Assembly (NCBI GenBank): GCA_030825825.1
Contig: JAPJPE010000064.1
Coordinates: forward strand, 1 to 7,083
Source: Streptococcus sp.
GTDB taxonomy: Bacteria; Bacillota; Bacilli; Lactobacillales; Streptococcaceae
Direction: 5' to 3'
Length of the DNA: 7,083 nt
Shown here: in pieces, positions 6,284 through 7,083 of the stretch
Layout of the letters: each line of letters opens with the position of its first letter
How positions within the stretch are numbered: the stretch's first letter is position 1
Made by a program: the position numbers and the translations under genes
The notes under the pieces: generated by a model
Database searches by the model: none
What the model was told of the DNA's origin: nothing
Seen by the model: the letters and a program-made list of their open reading frames with translations, nothing else

Positions 6284-7083
6284 ATGACAGTATACAATAT
6301 CAACCTTGGAATTGGTTGGGCCAGCAGCGGTGTTGAGTACGCCCAGGCCTACCGGGCCCAGTTGTTACGCAATATCCATCAACCAGCTAAATTTGTTTTT
6401 ATGGATATGATTCTAGCCGATAATATCCAACATTTAACAGAAAATATCGGTTTTAAAAATGATGAAATCATCTGGCTCTACAGCCATTTTACAGATATAA
6501 AAATTGCACCAACGACCTATACTATTGACCAGGTCTTAGCAGGTTTTGCCGGGAAACCGACGCGCGAAGAAGTCGATGGCAAGATCAAGCGCTTCTTTTA
6601 TGAAGACCAGGACAATTTTTTGACCTGCTACCTGCGCTCAGAAAACAGTCCTTATGTAGAGCGTTGCGAGTATGTTTCTAGAGGGATCTTGGTGAGAAAG
6701 GATTATTTCTCCTATGCCCGCTATTGTACGGAGTACTTCATTCCCAAGAACAACCAAGCCAACTTGATTGAGCGCCGTTTTTACAATGAGGACGGGACGG
6801 TTGCCTACAGCATGCAGATGGCGGATGGCCGCGAAATCTATCGTTTCCCAGATTGCTATCTGGTTGGTCGCCAAGAATTGATCCGCTACTTTATGCAGAC
6901 CCTTCAATTGACCAAACAAGATCTGGTGATTTTGGATCGGGAAACCAATATCGGTCAGCCTATTTTTGAAGAAGCGCAAAAGGCTCGCCTGGGTGTGGTC
7001 GTCCACGCCGAGCACTTCAGTGCCAATAATGTTGACGATCAGTATATCCTGTGGAACAACTACTACGAGTACCAATTTACCAA
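6284..7083 (+). CDS. gtfA: Adhesin O-GlcNAc transferase GtfA (Gtf1), N-terminal part (3' end outside window)
   Basis: GtfA is the catalytic subunit that, with its partner GtfB, transfers GlcNAc from UDP-GlcNAc to Ser/Thr in the adhesin repeats before export. The frame is open from ATG 6284 to the window edge, giving 266 residues, a little over half of the roughly 500 expected. The opening MTVYNINLGIGWASSGVEYA is the family hallmark: the first Rossmann-like strand and the Gly-rich loop of a GT-B enzyme. Residues from about 70 to 190 hold alternating beta segments rich in Tyr, Arg and charged residues, matching the added beta-sheet domain (DUF1975 type) used for GtfB and acceptor binding. The chain then returns to the GT-B fold: VILDRETNIGQ, the VVVHAEHFS segment (H241 and H244 are active-site candidates by family position) and ILWNNYYEYQF at the edge. 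No frameshift is seen. The nucleotide-sugar-binding half and gtfB lie beyond the window. Confidence 0.95.
   Translation, partial: MTVYNINLGIGWASSGVEYAQAYRAQLLRNIHQPAKFVFMDMILADNIQHLTENIGFKNDEIIWLYSHFTDIKIAPTTYTIDQVLAGFAGKPTREEVDGKIKRFFYEDQDNFLTCYLRSENSPYVERCEYVSRGILVRKDYFSYARYCTEYFIPKNNQANLIERRFYNEDGTVAYSMQMADGREIYRFPDCYLVGRQELIRYFMQTLQLTKQDLVILDRETNIGQPIFEEAQKARLGVVVHAEHFSANNVDDQYILWNNYYEYQFT

Noticed and set aside
6638..7075. A 145-codon open frame on the minus strand
   Set aside because: It lies wholly inside gtfA, whose plus-strand translation is a clear family match throughout. The minus frame is antisense to codon-biased sequence, resembles nothing I recognise, and I see no convincing ribosome binding site.

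Overview
The window is an internal segment of a streptococcal accessory Sec (SecA2/SecY2) locus. All genes lie on the plus strand and are packed head to tail: the 3' end of secY2, then asp1, asp2, asp3 and secA2, and the 5' half of gtfA (also called gtf1). This order, secY2-asp1-asp2-asp3-secA2-gtfA, is the conserved core of the loci that glycosylate and export serine-rich repeat adhesins (GspB, Fap1, SraP, PsrP types) in Streptococcus and some other Firmicutes. The protein sequences, AGGAG/GAGGA-type ribosome binding sites and dense packing point to an oral or commensal Streptococcus. I cannot fix the species from the sequence.

Layout. 1-261: C-terminal 86 residues of the SecY2 channel (TM9, TM10 and a short tail). 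270-1859: Asp1, a 529-residue protein with a degenerate GT-B glycosyltransferase C-terminus. 1852-3396: Asp2, 514 residues, with a C-terminal alpha/beta-hydrolase-type acyltransferase domain and a visible Ser/Asp/His candidate triad. 3393-3863: Asp3, 156 residues, beta-rich. 3894-6272: SecA2, a 792-residue motor ATPase with a TTG start and no C-terminal zinc-binding tail. 6284-7083: first 266 residues of GtfA, running off the window. Intergenic gaps are at most 30 bases. Asp1/asp2 overlap by 8 bases and asp2/asp3 by 4. I see no terminator or obvious promoter, so the segment is best read as the middle of one polycistronic unit.

How the genes work together (family knowledge). GtfA with GtfB adds O-linked GlcNAc to Ser/Thr of the adhesin in the cytoplasm. 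Asp2 acetylates GlcNAc on the adhesin, and Asp1-Asp2-Asp3 form a complex that engages the glycoprotein. SecA2 drives the adhesin through the SecY2 channel. The adhesin gene, gtfB and any asp4/asp5 are not in the window.

The system is already described. The sequence-level points worth attention are the non-ATG start of secA2, the changed residues in an otherwise near-invariant SecA segment after Walker B, the loss of one Glu of the EX7E motif in Asp1, and an Asp-rich stretch at the expected third triad position of Asp2. No mobile element, RNA gene, CRISPR array or minus-strand gene is supported.
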